Shown: positions 1 through 8,563 of the stretch, one piece after another
Layout of the letters: each line of letters begins with the position of its first letter
Position numbering within the stretch: the stretch's first letter is position 1
DNA from: a virus
Strand: one strand, 5' to 3'
IMG/VR virus record: IMGVR_UViG_3300033388_001287
Span: 1 to 39,074 of that record
DNA length: 39,074 nt
Translations under genes and position numbers: made by a program
Notes under the pieces: model-generated
The model's database searches: none
The model's input: the letters and a program-made list of their open reading frames with translations, nothing else
Told to the model about the DNA's origin: nothing

Positions 1-1534
1 CTGCTTCTGTTTCGAAACTGCAATCTTCATAACAGTTAGAACACTTGCCAACATCTGGATCACTCTCTACGCCGCAGCAATGGCTTACGATTGTATTTTC
101 TGTGTATTCTTCTTTTAATTTTTCTTCACCGCCACACTTTTCGCAAGCTTTGCCCCATACTTCGCCTACGCCGTCGCATTCAGAACACTGGCCCTCTTCT
201 TCGAAGATTTCTTCATGCTCAATCATTTTCATCTTGAGTTCAAAGTTTTCAGAGATAAGGTCTACAACATCTTTCGTGCTGCAACCACAGTCTTCGTGAA
301 TCTTGCCACAACCTTCGCAAACTTCTTCCTCTTCACGAATTCTTGCGTTCTCTAGAACGTTGCTAACGATGTTCTTTTCAAAGTCACTGATACCAGCGCC
401 TTCGATAAGCTTGCCTGCAACTTTACCAACGAAAACAGAAAGATCAGATTCACCAATCATTCGTTCTGCGATTCCACGAACTTTATAACCCATTGCTTGT
501 ACTGGATTTTCAAATTCAAATATTTCTTGTTCTGCAAGTTCAGTCTTTTCAGAAATTGCAATTTCTACTTGGCTTGCTTCAAGAATGGCATCGCGCCATG
601 TTTGCTTGTTGTCCATTAGTCGCTTAATTAGTGGAAGCGTATCAGTGATTTTCTCATCAAACTTACGAACTGTAAACATATCTTGTAGATCAGTCGTATC
701 ATTTTCTTCAAGTACGTTAGCTTCACGGGCAGAAATTGTTTCGCTCATCGTTGCGTATGACTTAGCACCAGTTAATCCCTTAAGTTCGCCGCGTAGTGTG
801 GCGATATTTTCTTTGACTGTCTTTACAATATCGTCATTAGCTTCATTCATTAGCTTGTTTGTACGTGCGTAACGCACGAACTCAATTAGCTTGATAACAT
901 TGCCAGTTGACTCAACGATATACTCGCCAAGTGTGTCTTGCATGTTTCCACCTTCATACATATGACGAGCCATTGCTCGCGCACCTGCTAGATGATTGTG
1001 TGGGAAACGAAAACGCTCGCCTGCTTGCTCTAGAAAGATTGCAGAAATCTGGCGACTACGTGAACCACGTATATCTTCATCTACTTCTTTGCGATGGCGC
1101 ACAACCATCTTAACTGATTCTAGTGTTTGATAGCTTGTCTTTTTAACACCACTCATACGCGATAGGGATGCTTCGCTAATGTCATTCATGTTTGCTTCCT
1201 TAAATTGTTTTGCTTGATATGCAAAATCTTTTGGAGTAATCTCTTTGCCAAACACTTGAACTTCATTCTTGAGCATGTTGGTTGTAGCAAGATTCTTGAT
1301 CTGCTTCATTACACTTTCGATTTCTTCCAGTGTAACGTGTCGATTCTTATTGAATTTGATCTTGCGGTTCTCAGCGTCAAGAGTAACCATATAGTTTGGT
1401 TTGTTTACGAAGAAACGGCGGGCTTCTGCGGCATCATTTGTCTCCATGCCCTCTTCATTGAACATGACGAGGTTGTGATTGTGCCCTTTGACGATAGAGA
1501 ATATCTTTTCGCCAACTTTTTCGTAATTAATCAT
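1..1534 (-). CDS. Large zinc-ribbon phage protein, 3' end cut by window edge
   Basis: At least 511 codons are open from an ATG at 1534 to the left edge, so the C-terminus is missing. An AGGAG lies 5 bases before the start and a TAAATA late promoter at 1552-1557. The first 390 or so residues are mixed helical with no domain I recognise. The C-terminal part carries Cys pairs: CEGCGK then CGC, CSECDGVGE then CEKCGG (a DnaJ-type zinc ribbon), then CC and CSNCYEDC. It follows terL directly, where T4 relatives place head genes. A virion or assembly role is an inference from late transcription and position. Similar zinc ribbons occur in the genes at 3210-5144 and 13147-13602. Confidence 0.8.
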   Translation of the reverse strand, partial: MINYEKVGEKIFSIVKGHNHNLVMFNEEGMETNDAAEARRFFVNKPNYMVTLDAENRKIKFNKNRHVTLEEIESVMKQIKNLATTNMLKNEVQVFGKEITPKDFAYQAKQFKEANMNDISEASLSRMSGVKKTSYQTLESVKMVVRHRKEVDEDIRGSRSRQISAIFLEQAGERFRFPHNHLAGARAMARHMYEGGNMQDTLGEYIVESTGNVIKLIEFVRYARTNKLMNEANDDIVKTVKENIATLRGELKGLTGAKSYATMSETISAREANVLEENDTTDLQDMFTVRKFDEKITDTLPLIKRLMDNKQTWRDAILEASQVEIAISEKTELAEQEIFEFENPVQAMGYKVRGIAERMIGESDLSVFVGKVAGKLIEGAGISDFEKNIVSNVLENARIREEEEVCEGCGKIHEDCGCSTKDVVDLISENFELKMKMIEHEEIFEEEGQCSECDGVGEVWGKACEKCGGEEKLKEEYTENTIVSHCCGVESDPDVGKCSNCYEDCSFETEA

Positions 1535-1551
1535 ATTATCTCCTATAGCAG

Positions 1552-1557
1552 TATTTA
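1552..1557 (-). promoter_or_regulatory. Late promoter (TAAATA) for the gene at 1-1534
   Basis: The minus strand reads TTTGATAAATACTGC, close to the T4 late consensus TATAAATA, about 18 bases before the ATG. The same GATAAATAC core precedes the genes at 5128-5730, 5790-6293, 14488-15240, 29930-30541 and 31352-32050. Confidence 0.7.
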
Positions 1558-1568
1558 TCAAAAACTAC

Positions 1569-3149
1569 TTATAATATGAGCATTGGAAGTGGAATTTCCT
1601 CGTCATCCCCTTCGAACTGGCCGCCAATGTTACTGGATAGTTGTGCTTGAAGATCATCGTCCCATTGTGCAATATGCTGAACCATACGGACATTTAGTAG
1701 CATAGCTGAAATTAAATCATCTTTCTCACCAACGCTGGCCTCGTATGTGTTGCCTCTTGCAATAAAGTATTTCAATTCATGTACAAGATTCTTACTGCGA
1801 ACATCCATTTTCTTAGTTTCTACTAGTGACTTCAATTTAGCACACGATTCTAGCTTTGTTCTGTGAGTAGTGTTGTATCCCTTGCGCTTTTTTGGTCCTA
1901 GATGACGATTTGGGTCATGCATGAATGTGCCTGGGAATCGTTCTTCGCCAGTATCACGAATAACAACAAGACATGCTTCACCAAGCGAATTGTTTTCAAC
2001 TGTCCAATAAATATCAGACTTTGGTGCGCGATGATGAATCTCTAGTAATATACCACGCAGTATCTTAATTTGTATTTCGACTGTACTCTTATTGTGTTGC
2101 CACTCTGCCACTTGTTTTAATGACGGTAGCTCAAGTACTTGTATAGCAGCATCATCACCACCAGTACCCATAGATGGATCAAGTGCAACACAATAGGATC
2201 GCCCATCACGTATCTTATCATACCAGCGTACTTGCCCTGTCTTATGAATCTCATTTTGTGTTTCAAATCCCAACTGAGATAGTGCCATAGAACTAATCAA
2301 CGTTTCGTTGAATGAAATGAACTGGCACTCATGCTCTCGCTTAAACTGATCTTCACCAACCTTAGCTTGCTCTAGTCGCGCCCATTCATCATCACGATCA
2401 GGATGTGCTTCCCATGTTGCAAAGTATCCTTTAAATCCATTTGTTCCAACTTCTGACTTGTTGCCCCACTCATCAATGGTACGTTGAGATTCAAACCAAA
2501 TTTGAGCGAACTGGTCATCATCAACGTTTGGTGTAGATGTAATAAGACATTTACCACCAGTAGATAGTGTTGGTGATAGAGAAGTCCAGAAATCTCTTGC
2601 GACTTGCGGTGGTACGAAAGCAAACTCATCAAGATATACAAGAGATAGCGCAAGACCACGACCAGTAGTTGGTGTTGTTGCTTGCGAAAGTATACGTGAG
2701 CCATTATCGAATGTTAGTCTAGTTTTGTTGTACTCTGCTGCACCTGCACGAATATGGTTTGGCAATTCTTCATAGCAATAGCGAATTTTCTGCATGATTT
2801 CATCAGCACCTTCTCGCTTATGTGCTGCGATAAGGATAGTAGAATCTGGTTTGAACATAGCAAACCAAAGTAGATAGCCTGCCGCAAGTGTTGTCTTGCC
2901 TAGCTGGCGACCAATCATAGCAATAGAATAGCGATGCTCATTATATACAGCACAGAGATCCCGCTGAAAATCATACGGGGTAAATTTAACCTTACCTTGA
3001 ATTGGATGCTGCACATACATGAAATTTTCCATGAAGTACATTGGTCCTGTGATTGGATCAATACAGTTTTTAAGTTCGTCTGCCATTTCTGGCGTAAAGC
3101 GAACTTTAGCATGTGCTTTTTTGATTAATTCGTTATCTAATTGTGCCAT
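1569..3149 (-). CDS. 17: Terminase large subunit (gp17-like DNA packaging ATPase/nuclease)
   Basis: This is the packaging motor that pumps DNA into proheads at the portal and cuts concatemers. The frame opens at 3188, but the first 13 codons come from a terminator stem. I choose ATG 3149 (MAQLDNEL), giving 526 residues against 610 in T4. The ATPase domain has Walker A GRQLGKTT at about 80-87 and Walker B LVYLDEF with catalytic Glu at about 175. The nuclease domain starts near VALDPSMGTGGDD (Asp about 324), with a later acidic EKDDL. There is no good ribosome binding site before 3149, and a TAAATA box lies only 5 bases upstream, so leader and initiation are unusual. The small subunit is at 5790-6293, two genes upstream. 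Confidence 0.97.
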   Translation of the reverse strand: MAQLDNELIKKAHAKVRFTPEMADELKNCIDPITGPMYFMENFMYVQHPIQGKVKFTPYDFQRDLCAVYNEHRYSIAMIGRQLGKTTLAAGYLLWFAMFKPDSTILIAAHKREGADEIMQKIRYCYEELPNHIRAGAAEYNKTRLTFDNGSRILSQATTPTTGRGLALSLVYLDEFAFVPPQVARDFWTSLSPTLSTGGKCLITSTPNVDDDQFAQIWFESQRTIDEWGNKSEVGTNGFKGYFATWEAHPDRDDEWARLEQAKVGEDQFKREHECQFISFNETLISSMALSQLGFETQNEIHKTGQVRWYDKIRDGRSYCVALDPSMGTGGDDAAIQVLELPSLKQVAEWQHNKSTVEIQIKILRGILLEIHHRAPKSDIYWTVENNSLGEACLVVIRDTGEERFPGTFMHDPNRHLGPKKRKGYNTTHRTKLESCAKLKSLVETKKMDVRSKNLVHELKYFIARGNTYEASVGEKDDLISAMLLNVRMVQHIAQWDDDLQAQLSSNIGGQFEGDDEEIPLPMLIL

Positions 3150-3154
3150 ATGAG

Positions 3155-3160
3155 TATTTA
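3155..3160 (-). promoter_or_regulatory. Possible late promoter overlapping the terL start
   Basis: The minus strand reads GCTAAATACTCATATGG. The box fits the late pattern but ends 5 bases before the terL ATG, so a transcript starting the usual 6-7 bases downstream would be leaderless. It may be chance or part of a processed leader. Confidence 0.4.
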
Positions 3161-3166
3161 GCAGAC

Positions 3167-3192
3167 AAAAATGGGGCCGAAGCCCCATTTTT
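3167..3192 (-). terminator. Intrinsic terminator with UUCG tetraloop
   Basis: A perfect 11-base stem: AAAAATGGGGC, loop TTCG on the minus strand, then GCCCCATTTTT. The UUCG loop is unusually stable and the 3' arm ends in five T. It sits between the gene ending at 3210 and terL. The A/T ends make it potentially bidirectional. Confidence 0.9.
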
Positions 3193-3209
3193 ATGCATTT
3201 CCTTATGAA

Positions 3210-5144
3210 TTAAGACTTGCGAAACCTGCGATATGATTGCTTCATGCTTTCATAGACTGCATCAGTCTCTTTACTACGCATACGATTCTTCATAGCGTTG
3301 TCGCCGTAGCCACTTGCTGTTGGGCCTAGATCGTCAGATGGTGATTGATGCGATCCCTTTGGAAAGAAATCTTCTCCATCAGCATACTTCTTGTCATTGT
3401 AACCATTCTGTAAATCTTCTTCAACTTCAGCTTCACGATTTGATGGGTGACCTGGGTTTCCACGACTAGTATAATTATAGTCGATGCCTTTTTCAAAGCC
3501 TTGTCTACGTAGCATGTTTTCGATTTTCTTTGAGTACTCTTCAGGAATACCAACTTCATTATGCATGCCGAAGATAACTCGATCACCAATTTCATCTGCT
3601 ACTGCATAATATGCTTGCTCATCAACAAAGTCAATGAAGTCATACCCTGCGCCATTTGATTCATTCATTTCTGTTGATTCAATGATTGTGCCTTCGCCGT
3701 CACACTTGTAACATACTTCATCTTTTTCGTAGTTTGAACCACGACCTTGACAAGCAGGACAAGTCATTTCTTCTGGTTCTGGTCTTGGAACTGGATTTAC
3801 CCATCCCTCTGGTGGTGGATTTTTCTTGGATAGATTTGTAACAATCTTATTCCAGTTTCTAGCAAACGCACTAGATCCCGCTGTTGGGGATATTTGGCTT
3901 TTACGCCAGTAATAGTAGTCCATCAAGTCTTCTGGATCATTTTCCCACCAAACTTCTTGTGGCTTAATGTTACCAAAGAAGCCTTTAGTCTTAGATTCTT
4001 CGTTGACTTGCGCTAGGCCTGCTGCTTTACGCAATTCGTTCATTTCAATTGTTTCGTAGTACTGGCTATCGCCATAATACTCGCCACCAAAATCAGATAG
4101 GTCTTCACCAGAATCATAATCTTCATCACCAACATCAACCATTGCATCATCATCGTGTGCAAATTCATCATCGCCTGGGCCTTCTTCTATGTAAGTAACG
4201 CCTGCTGCATTCATAAATAATTCCTTGTTAAAGCGTGGATTTGATGCTGCGAATTTTGCAGCATATTCTTCTGCTTGTTGTTGGCGAATAAATGGGTCGC
4301 CGATGTTCTGAAGTGTATCTGCTACCATACGAAAATCTTGGCGCGTGTACGTTGCTTCATCAATTGGGTAATCATCACTAAATGGTTCGCTGTCTGACAT
4401 ATCACGATCAAATGCTTGTAGATTAGTTTCATCATAATCATCTGGATAATCGCCTTCACCTGTATCATATGTGTCTTCAACATCTTGTGGTGGTGCTAGA
4501 AAATCTTCTTCTACTTCGCCTTCGAAAATTTCACCTTCGCCATTACAGCGGTCGCAATCCCACAGTCCTTGTTCATCGCCACCAGCATGTACTTGGCCGC
4601 TGCCTTCGCAATCGGGACACATATTTGTTGCTGGTTCGAATTCTTCATCATATTCGCGTACCATTTCAACATTTTCATCTGCATGAGTAAATGGACTGCA
4701 TTCGCCGTCATCATTCTTCTCTGCATCGTCAGATTTGTCACAATCTTCTACGATTGGGAGTCCTGCTGCTTTACGCAATTCGTTTAGTTCATCTGTCATA
4801 TTCGTTTCCTTAAGTGAGCTTCTACGAAACTCCTCCACGTACTTATCAAATTCTTCAGGGCTTATCTCCTGATATGGTGAGTGATCTATTGTGAATCGTT
4901 CACCATCTGGCGTAATTAAGTAATGCCAAATTTTACTGTTGTTACCATCGAATTCAATTTCTTCATCTCGTTCGTAACGGTAACCACTTTCTTCTAATTC
5001 TTCTTCACCATCTTCAGGTGAGTTATCAGCAGAACCAACTAGCTTCTGCTTTTTGCCTTTCTTGTACAAGTAATCATCTGGCTTACTTGCCATTGTTGCA
5101 TAAGGCGCACTCTTATCAGAGTAAGGCTTATTTTTGCGGCCCAT
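3210..5144 (-). CDS. Acidic zinc-ribbon virion-type protein with repeated NELRKAAGL motif
   Basis: A 644-residue, very acidic protein of no family I can name. The frame opens at a GTG at 5159, but ATG 5144 (MGRKNKPY), with GGAG 9 bases upstream, is the better start; it overlaps the end of the upstream gene by 17 bases. Two DnaJ-type zinc ribbons are visible: CPDCEGSG with CDRCNGEG near 180-205, and CPACQGRG with CYKCDGEG near 460-485. The segment NELRKAAGL occurs twice, near residues 125 and 375, followed by acidic tails; the DNA is identical over 23 bases at 4018-4040 and 4762-4784. It lies between the terminase genes, so a capsid or packaging-linked role is likely but not shown. Confidence 0.85.
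   Translation of the reverse strand: MGRKNKPYSDKSAPYATMASKPDDYLYKKGKKQKLVGSADNSPEDGEEELEESGYRYERDEEIEFDGNNSKIWHYLITPDGERFTIDHSPYQEISPEEFDKYVEEFRRSSLKETNMTDELNELRKAAGLPIVEDCDKSDDAEKNDDGECSPFTHADENVEMVREYDEEFEPATNMCPDCEGSGQVHAGGDEQGLWDCDRCNGEGEIFEGEVEEDFLAPPQDVEDTYDTGEGDYPDDYDETNLQAFDRDMSDSEPFSDDYPIDEATYTRQDFRMVADTLQNIGDPFIRQQQAEEYAAKFAASNPRFNKELFMNAAGVTYIEEGPGDDEFAHDDDAMVDVGDEDYDSGEDLSDFGGEYYGDSQYYETIEMNELRKAAGLAQVNEESKTKGFFGNIKPQEVWWENDPEDLMDYYYWRKSQISPTAGSSAFARNWNKIVTNLSKKNPPPEGWVNPVPRPEPEEMTCPACQGRGSNYEKDEVCYKCDGEGTIIESTEMNESNGAGYDFIDFVDEQAYYAVADEIGDRVIFGMHNEVGIPEEYSKKIENMLRRQGFEKGIDYNYTSRGNPGHPSNREAEVEEDLQNGYNDKKYADGEDFFPKGSHQSPSDDLGPTASGYGDNAMKNRMRSKETDAVYESMKQSYRRFRKS
4018..4040. repeat. 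23-base direct repeat, copy 1
   Basis: This copy encodes the NELRKAAGL segment in the 644-residue protein. It is identical to 4762-4784, which suggests recent internal duplication or conversion of the motif. Confidence 0.85.
4762..4784. repeat. 23-base direct repeat, copy 2
   Basis: The partner of 4018-4040, 744 bases away in the same reading frame; it also encodes NELRKAAGL. Confidence 0.85.
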
Positions 5145-5730
5145 CTGTAGTGTCTCCACCCATTACTGACCATCCACCCTGTTCGCCAACATCTGGTGTA
5201 GCAACACTTGTATTGTCTACTGCTGTTTTTGACATGAGAGGATTTTCAACTTCAACTACTGGACGCTCTTTCTTTGCATCGTTATATTCTTTACCGTACG
5301 CTGGCTTTTCGTCTGCTGGATATTCGTTACCTAGTGCAGTTTCATATGCGTCATCTTTGCCTGCTGTGATTGCCATTTTTTCAATGTTGTATGCATCACG
5401 CGGATCATATGAGTTATATACAGCAATTTCTTGTTGGCTGATTGCTACTTTATCAGAGATGAATACTCGTAGCTCGTCAACTGTTACTGGATAGCCAAGT
5501 ACAATTTCTGCTGTAAATACCTTAGCATTACGTACATTTGGAAAGTCAAGTGGTGACTGCTGAATTGGAGATTCAGTAAATTTACCAATTGAATGAAGGT
5601 CAAATTTAGCCAGTGCATTTTCCAATGCGTCTTTCTGGTCTGCGCCCAACTCATTTACAGCAAACTTAATGCGATAAGTATACTCTTTCGCGGATTCTAC
5701 CAAGTAATAGTCTTTATATGCGTTTGTCAT
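5128..5730 (-). CDS. Conserved hypothetical late phage protein
   Basis: A 200-residue soluble protein starting at ATG 5730, preceded by AGAGGA and a GATAAATAC late promoter at 5760-5765. Residues 1-120 are mixed alpha/beta; the C-terminal third is low-complexity and rich in Asp, Glu, Gly and Pro, ending in a Gly-rich tail. I do not recognise a domain. It lies between TerS and the 644-residue acidic protein and overlaps the latter's start by 17 bases, so the two are probably translationally coupled. A structural or packaging role is inferred from position only. Confidence 0.85.
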   Translation of the reverse strand: MTNAYKDYYLVESAKEYTYRIKFAVNELGADQKDALENALAKFDLHSIGKFTESPIQQSPLDFPNVRNAKVFTAEIVLGYPVTVDELRVFISDKVAISQQEIAVYNSYDPRDAYNIEKMAITAGKDDAYETALGNEYPADEKPAYGKEYNDAKKERPVVEVENPLMSKTAVDNTSVATPDVGEQGGWSVMGGDTTDGPQK

Positions 5731-5759
5731 TCGGAAAAATTCCTCTGTTCATTTTGTAG

Positions 5760-5765
5760 TATTTA
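5760..5765 (-). promoter_or_regulatory. Late promoter (TAAATA) for 5128-5730
   Basis: The minus strand reads TTTGATAAATACTAC, 30 bases before the ATG; it shares the core of the 1552 and 6316 sites. Confidence 0.75.
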
Positions 5766-5789
5766 TCAAATACTAGAAATAAAAGAGCC

Positions 5790-6293
5790 TTATTCTTCCT
5801 TCGTGATGTGCAAGTGTCTTAATAGTTCGTTGCGGTCAAATTCCACGCCATCTTCGCTTATTGGGTCATTCATGTTAGCACCCGCCAGACGATCCATGCG
5901 CATTTTCTTCAACTGTAGGTCGATTGTTTTGAGTTTTCGATTGATTTTAGCTTCTTTGGCATCCAAGGAAGTCTTTAGCATAGACGCAGCCACTTCCATC
6001 ATGCGACCACTATGCGCATCCGACATATTCATGGCTAAGTCTTTTAGTTCTGCGTATGCTTCAAGCGCCTCTTTGGCAATGTCATCCATCTCACTATCAT
6101 TGTTATCAAGATCATCTACTCTCGTTAGGGCATGGTCTATCTTTTCAGCAACAGTCAGTGCTTTGATAATCTGTGTAGTCTCGTCTTCTGTGCTGACCTC
6201 AACTACAGGGTTAACTTCAATTTCTTTTACTTCTACCTTTAGCACTTCTTTGATTGGTGGCAGATTGAATGTTTCTTCTAAACTCTTAGTCAT
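5790..6293 (-). CDS. 16: Terminase small subunit (gp16-like)
   Basis: A 167-residue protein, similar in size to T4 gp16 (164). It opens with KSLEETFNLPP, a pattern I associate with gp16 of T4-like phages, then an acidic linker and long amphipathic helices from about 40 to 145, as expected for the oligomerising helical core. The small subunit recognises phage DNA and stimulates the large-subunit ATPase. GGAG lies 8 bases before the ATG and a GATAAATAC promoter at 6316-6321. Its neighbour on the other side is gp4, and TerL lies two genes downstream, which supports the call. Confidence 0.85.
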   Translation of the reverse strand: MTKSLEETFNLPPIKEVLKVEVKEIEVNPVVEVSTEDETTQIIKALTVAEKIDHALTRVDDLDNNDSEMDDIAKEALEAYAELKDLAMNMSDAHSGRMMEVAASMLKTSLDAKEAKINRKLKTIDLQLKKMRMDRLAGANMNDPISEDGVEFDRNELLRHLHITKEE

Positions 6294-6315
6294 GCGTTGA
6301 TCTCCATTATACGTG

Positions 6316-6321
6316 TATTTA
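6316..6321 (-). promoter_or_regulatory. Late promoter (TAAATA) for terS
   Basis: The minus strand reads AGTGATAAATACACG, about 22 bases before the ATG at 6293. Confidence 0.75.
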
Positions 6322-6353
6322 TCACTTAATGGAATGCATTATATCAGTTTTGA

Positions 6354-6797
6354 TTATTTCTTCTTTTTCTTGCCGAATAATTGATTTTCATTGATAACGC
6401 GAAACTTCAATCCATGCTTCTTGCAAAAGTTTGCAGCCGCCTGCCATTTCGCCATGTTCACTGCATATCTTAGTTTATCGCCTTTTGTTTTGGCTTCACT
6501 AAGCGATGATTCTTTTGCTGGTTTTACTTCAATGAGTTCTTGGTGCTTATTTCCATGCTTATCTACGTAAACCAGTAACATATCAGGAATGTATACTGAT
6601 GATTTTCTGGTTAATGGATTTATGTATGGAATTTTTATAGGTTCAGCAACCCAACTAACGACATTTGGGTGGTTATCAGCCAAACGAAAAAGTGTGAGTT
6701 CCCAACTACTTCGGTATCGCGGGAGATTTGGGCCCGCATACTTGTCTGGATTGTTTGGAGTGTAAGTATCGCTTGCGTACTTCTTTCGTCTAGCCAT
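6354..6797 (-). CDS. 4: Head completion nuclease (gp4-like, TnsA-type fold)
   Basis: 147 residues, close to T4 gp4 (150). The protein shows a TnsA-like endonuclease core: YRSSWE with Glu at about 33, YIPDMLL with Asp at about 72, and LIEVKP with Glu90 and Lys92. In T4, gp4 (also called gp50/4) is needed to finish DNA-filled heads before tails join; the nuclease fold suggests trimming of the packaged end. The C-terminus is a run of Lys. The ATG at 6797 overlaps the upstream stop as TAATG, so it is coupled to 6797-7249. Confidence 0.92.
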   Translation of the reverse strand: MARRKKYASDTYTPNNPDKYAGPNLPRYRSSWELTLFRLADNHPNVVSWVAEPIKIPYINPLTRKSSVYIPDMLLVYVDKHGNKHQELIEVKPAKESSLSEAKTKGDKLRYAVNMAKWQAAANFCKKHGLKFRVINENQLFGKKKKK

Positions 6798-7249
6798 TAT
6801 GCTAATAGATAACGTGACCTTACGCTAGTTCTATTATCTACTCCCTTTGATGCTGCAAGCTGACTTGTCCCATCTCGCAGTTGATTGATGAATTTGTATG
6901 TGTTTGCTTCAAGTAGTGATAGTGTTGCTGTGTTTGATCCTTCCAGCAAAGACATAACGCTAACTCCTTGCGCTCTAGCAGCATCTACCATGACAACTGC
7001 CATTGTTTTTGCAGCAAGTGGTTCTGCGCCACGTTGCTGTAGATAACCTTGTGCAGCATCGAACTCTGCGATATTAATTGAGGCAGATACCAAGTTAGTA
7101 TCGAATGTTCGCTGTACATCAGCGGGGCGTACTATTTCACTTCCTTGTCCATCTTTTACTACATTTACTAGTTTGCCATTGTTCTGTCTTGCAGCAACAT
7201 CAGCACCCAAGTATCTAACGAGGTTTGTTGAGATTCTATTTGCAGCCAT
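6797..7249 (-). CDS. Hypothetical tail/head-completion region protein
   Basis: A 150-residue, Ala-rich, mostly helical protein (MAANRISTNLVRYLG) with no domain I recognise. Both ends overlap neighbours as TAATG: its start sits on the stop of the tail-tube-like gene, and its stop on the start of gp4. This tight packing between tail-tube and head-completion genes suggests a small structural or assembly protein. No signal peptide, membrane span or Cys motif is seen. Confidence 0.85.
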   Translation of the reverse strand: MAANRISTNLVRYLGADVAARQNNGKLVNVVKDGQGSEIVRPADVQRTFDTNLVSASINIAEFDAAQGYLQQRGAEPLAAKTMAVVMVDAARAQGVSVMSLLEGSNTATLSLLEANTYKFINQLRDGTSQLAASKGVDNRTSVRSRYLLA

Positions 7250-8547
7250 TATCCACCGCCTGTTATGCCTGTTACAACTGAGTTTAAGCCTGCCGTTGCA
7301 ACGGCACCCACGCCTGAAGCAAATCTATTTTTTGTTCTATTCACAGCACCGCGTCCAATGTTATTTGCTGTTGTTTTAAGTAAGTTAATTGGATCAGGAT
7401 TGAAGCTTACTGTGCCACCAAAAATACTGGTTGCCGCTACTGATCCAATTGCGCCTGGGATTGATGCGAAAATATCACTGACACCACCAGTTAATCTTTG
7501 TAGGTTCTGTTGTCCAACAACTGAGCTAACAGTTTGGCCGAAACGAGATGATAACCAGTTTCCACTTGCCATTCCCATTGAATCTACAACAGCGCCTGGC
7601 CCGCATGTTGTTACATTTGGAAATTGTGCAAGCGCAGCGTTTGTTAAGTTTCGTCCAGAAATTGGTGAACGTATTGTAATAAGATTTGAGAGTTCATGGA
7701 AATCTCCATATCTAAATCGTTCTAGTTCATTCTGGTCAAGTTGCTCATTGATGTTTGCATAAATTACGCCTTCATGCTCGAATTCAAATCGCATTTCAAC
7801 TAAGCCACTACTATCTTCATAGTCTAATGTATCATGTTGAAATGTAGAAACACGAGGGTGTATAATGCGTGTGCGAGAAAACTTACCACCATGAACTTGA
7901 AATACATCCATGCTCTCTATTAAATATTTGGAGTTGCCTACTCGCTTCAGATTGTAACCATAATTATCAGCAAAAGCCTCTGTGATCGTATCATCTAAGT
8001 ACTGATCTCTGCGATGTTCTGGTGCTGCTGTTCCATTGAATGCATTAAGAAATGTTTCTAGAAATGTTCCAAGTATTGTGTTACCTGCGCCAGTGCTTTG
8101 TCCCAAGTCTAGCTTCTCATTTGCAACGCCGTCTTTGAAGTAGTATTCATAGTACATTTCCCACAGGCGCAACATTCGACCTTCCACAGAGTCGTGGAAA
8201 GTCATGGCTATGGGTGTATAATTAATGCGCTTTTGTGAAATGCGCTTCTTGTTGTACTGGTTTAAAATTTCAGTATCAATCGTCATCGAAGGCATCGTTA
8301 CGCTTTTTACCATCTGAGTAACAATGTCTTGGTCTACATTATTCAAGAACGCTTGTACGAAATTTCTTACAGCAGGGTCTGCTTCATTGAAATTGAATTT
8401 TACAAAAAACTCAAACTTGTGTCGAGGCGTTCCATTAACAAGATTCGTTTTATTGAACCCATAAGCATTGGCGGCATGTCGAGAATCGCGCATATGCACG
8501 TTTTGGTCGAATATGCCGCCAAAAATTCCTTCGAAACTCTTAGCCAA
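7249..8547 (-). CDS. Tail-tube-like virion protein (second gp19-type domain protein)
   Basis: 432 residues, starting at a TTG (8547) with AGGA upstream; no ATG with a ribosome site lies in the first 50 codons. The first 280 residues look like a phage tail-tube or tube-initiator domain: HKFEFFVKFNF, a VTMPS strand resembling the VTRPN strand of gp19, then TPIAMTFHDSVEG before a helix. The C-terminal 150 residues are Gly, Ala and Ser rich and look flexible. T4 gp54 and gp48 are tube-like baseplate proteins, so a baseplate-tube junction or tube-capping role is possible. It lies 16 bases after gp19 and is probably cotranscribed with it. Confidence 0.8.
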   Translation of the reverse strand: MAKSFEGIFGGIFDQNVHMRDSRHAANAYGFNKTNLVNGTPRHKFEFFVKFNFNEADPAVRNFVQAFLNNVDQDIVTQMVKSVTMPSMTIDTEILNQYNKKRISQKRINYTPIAMTFHDSVEGRMLRLWEMYYEYYFKDGVANEKLDLGQSTGAGNTILGTFLETFLNAFNGTAAPEHRRDQYLDDTITEAFADNYGYNLKRVGNSKYLIESMDVFQVHGGKFSRTRIIHPRVSTFQHDTLDYEDSSGLVEMRFEFEHEGVIYANINEQLDQNELERFRYGDFHELSNLITIRSPISGRNLTNAALAQFPNVTTCGPGAVVDSMGMASGNWLSSRFGQTVSSVVGQQNLQRLTGGVSDIFASIPGAIGSVAATSIFGGTVSFNPDPINLLKTTANNIGRGAVNRTKNRFASGVGAVATAGLNSVVTGITGGG

Positions 8548-8563
8548 GTTAGTGTCCTACTAG

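Noticed and set aside
1205-1579. Plus-strand frames opposite the first gene
   Set aside because: They are antisense shadows; the minus-strand frame is open for 511 codons with promoter and ribosome site.
4471-4787. Several overlapping plus-strand frames in the acidic protein gene
   Set aside because: Composition shadows of Asp/Glu-rich coding sequence; no initiation signals.
5593-6300. 235-codon plus-strand frame opposite TerS
   Set aside because: A shadow of the TerS and neighbouring genes: Ser/Leu-rich translation, no promoter or ribosome site.
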